15,043 nt of DNA from an uncultured Lachnospiraceae bacterium (GTDB taxonomy: Bacteria > Bacillota > Clostridia > Lachnospirales > Lachnospiraceae), in NCBI GenBank assembly GCA_937920345.1, contig CALGVA010000030.1, positions 1-15,043 of the forward strand, read 5' to 3'. Each line of letters begins with the position of its first letter. Position 1 is the stretch's first letter. Positions 14,238 through 15,043 of this stretch are shown piece after piece. The notes below the pieces were generated by a model. The model saw only the letters and a program-made list of their open reading frames with translations, ran no database searches and was not told where the DNA came from. Position numbers and translations under genes: made by a program.

Positions 14238-15043
14238 CTATTGTATAACTTTCATTAATTCTTCATAATTATCTCTTCTATCTTCATAAGAACTAGATGG
14301 AGTATATCGGTTAATAACCTCTGTAATTTTATCTACCGAATTAGGATCATCTGGAGTTAATCCGTCTACAATAGAATTACCATCTTTCGCATTCCAATCA
14401 TATCCTGCCGATTCCCATGCAAACTCATCTGCCACATAATCAGCCCCTTCTGTTACAATCTTTTTGTAATTATCAACATTATATCCTGCTTCTTCCGCTT
14501 TTTGTACTGCTGCATCATATCTCTCTTGAAATCCTGTTCCAGTATTTCTAGGAGCTCTCCATTCTATACCAAGATCTGTACATTCTTGTTGAATCATATA
14601 TGTCGCAAACGCCAAATATCCATAATCCCATGTTAATTGAAGGTATCCGGCTCCTCTATACTTATATCCATATGCTGTTTTATCATTATAATATTTTTCA
14701 TAATCTGCTTGACTACTCCAATTTATATATCCCCCTTCTTTTAAACAAGACCCTCGCTCTGTTTCTTTCATACACTGCGCCAAAAAATGTCTTATTCTTT
14801 CAACAGAATTTATACCATACTTATTTAAGACTCTATTTAGTTCATCTATAGAATCTTGTGTTATATTGTTCCATCCCAATAATTTTAGCTGGTCAATAGT
14901 AATTAAACCTGCCATCTGTAATGTCTGCCCTGACTCAACCGGCGTAATAATTCCTCCATGCCTGCAAAACAGCATAGAACTCATAGTAATTCCCTGTACC
15001 ATTCCACGGCGGTCTTCATTCCAGAACAGCAAATAAGGGTTTT
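14238..15043 (-). CDS. PAAR-like (DUF4280-type) protein fused to a GH19 chitinase/lysozyme domain, N-terminus outside the window
   Basis: The last 267 residues of a larger protein; the frame is open through the right edge (begins NPYLLFWNED; the TTG at 15032 is not a credible start). The first 45 visible residues, with MSSMLFCRHGGIITPVESGQ, match the end of PAAR-like DUF4280 domains, which cap the spike of contractile injection systems. A GH19-type domain follows: HFLAQCMKETERG with a likely catalytic Glu, YKYRGAGYLQLTWDYGY (the RGxGxxQLT signature), FAWESAGYDWN, and the end motif ITEVINRY...RRDNYEELMKVI. GH19 enzymes cut chitin or peptidoglycan; peptidoglycan is likely here. An antibacterial effector is inferred. 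Codon use turns AT-rich at the domain junction. Confidence 0.75.
   Translation of the reverse strand, partial: NPYLLFWNEDRRGMVQGITMSSMLFCRHGGIITPVESGQTLQMAGLITIDQLKLLGWNNITQDSIDELNRVLNKYGINSVERIRHFLAQCMKETERGSCLKEGGYINWSSQADYEKYYNDKTAYGYKYRGAGYLQLTWDYGYLAFATYMIQQECTDLGIEWRAPRNTGTGFQERYDAAVQKAEEAGYNVDNYKKIVTEGADYVADEFAWESAGYDWNAKDGNSIVDGLTPDDPNSVDKITEVINRYTPSSSYEDRRDNYEELMKVIQ

Overview
The window looks like the chromosome of an anaerobic low-to-mid-GC Firmicute, most probably Clostridia and Lachnospiraceae-like. The reasons are the pfk-dnaX-ybaB-recR gene order next to tadA and a tRNA-Ser, a DUF5711 protein, an AgrC/LytTR pair, a mixed-type phosphofructokinase and strong GGAGG ribosome binding sites. 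I cannot name a species. Almost every gene is on the minus strand; the exceptions are tRNA-Ser and a small DUF3892 gene.

Left part (1-8950) is core chromosome. Transcription runs right to left: tadA; then, from a promoter at 8131-8159 with a leader of about 210 nt, pfk, dnaX, ybaB, recR and galM (glycolysis, replication clamp loading, recombinational repair, galactose metabolism). Next comes an envelope cluster with its own promoter: a LysM membrane protein, a DUF5711 beta-propeller-like membrane protein and a CvpA-family protein. At the left edge two tandem minus-strand promoter elements, one with an A/T-rich UP-like stretch, point out of the window and may belong to an rRNA operon. The pfk leader holds a duplicated 17-bp repeat and GC-rich hairpins. 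A tRNA-Ser(CGA) with a good promoter and a terminator is on the plus strand.

Middle part (8951-12162) is a sparse junction. It has a 600-nt stretch without a certain gene (one doubtful small minus-strand ORF, a strong-looking minus-strand promoter and a 16-bp dyad), then a DUF3892 protein on plus, then an operon for a LytTR response regulator and an AgrC-type histidine kinase. No agrB or agrD is visible.

Right part (12163-15043) is an AT-rich cassette that looks like a polymorphic effector/immunity locus. Transcription enters from beyond the right edge. In order there is the C-terminal part of a PAAR-like (DUF4280-type) protein fused to a GH19 chitinase/lysozyme-type domain; a membrane-anchored protein with an RsiV/PdaC-like (DUF4163/DUF3298-type) extracellular domain, a good candidate for the cognate immunity protein because B. 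subtilis RsiV binds lysozyme directly; a 207-residue unknown helical protein; and an Imm11/DUF1629-like protein. The effector with its candidate lysozyme-inhibitor-like immunity gene is the most interesting content. Domain calls were made by eye, without database searches.
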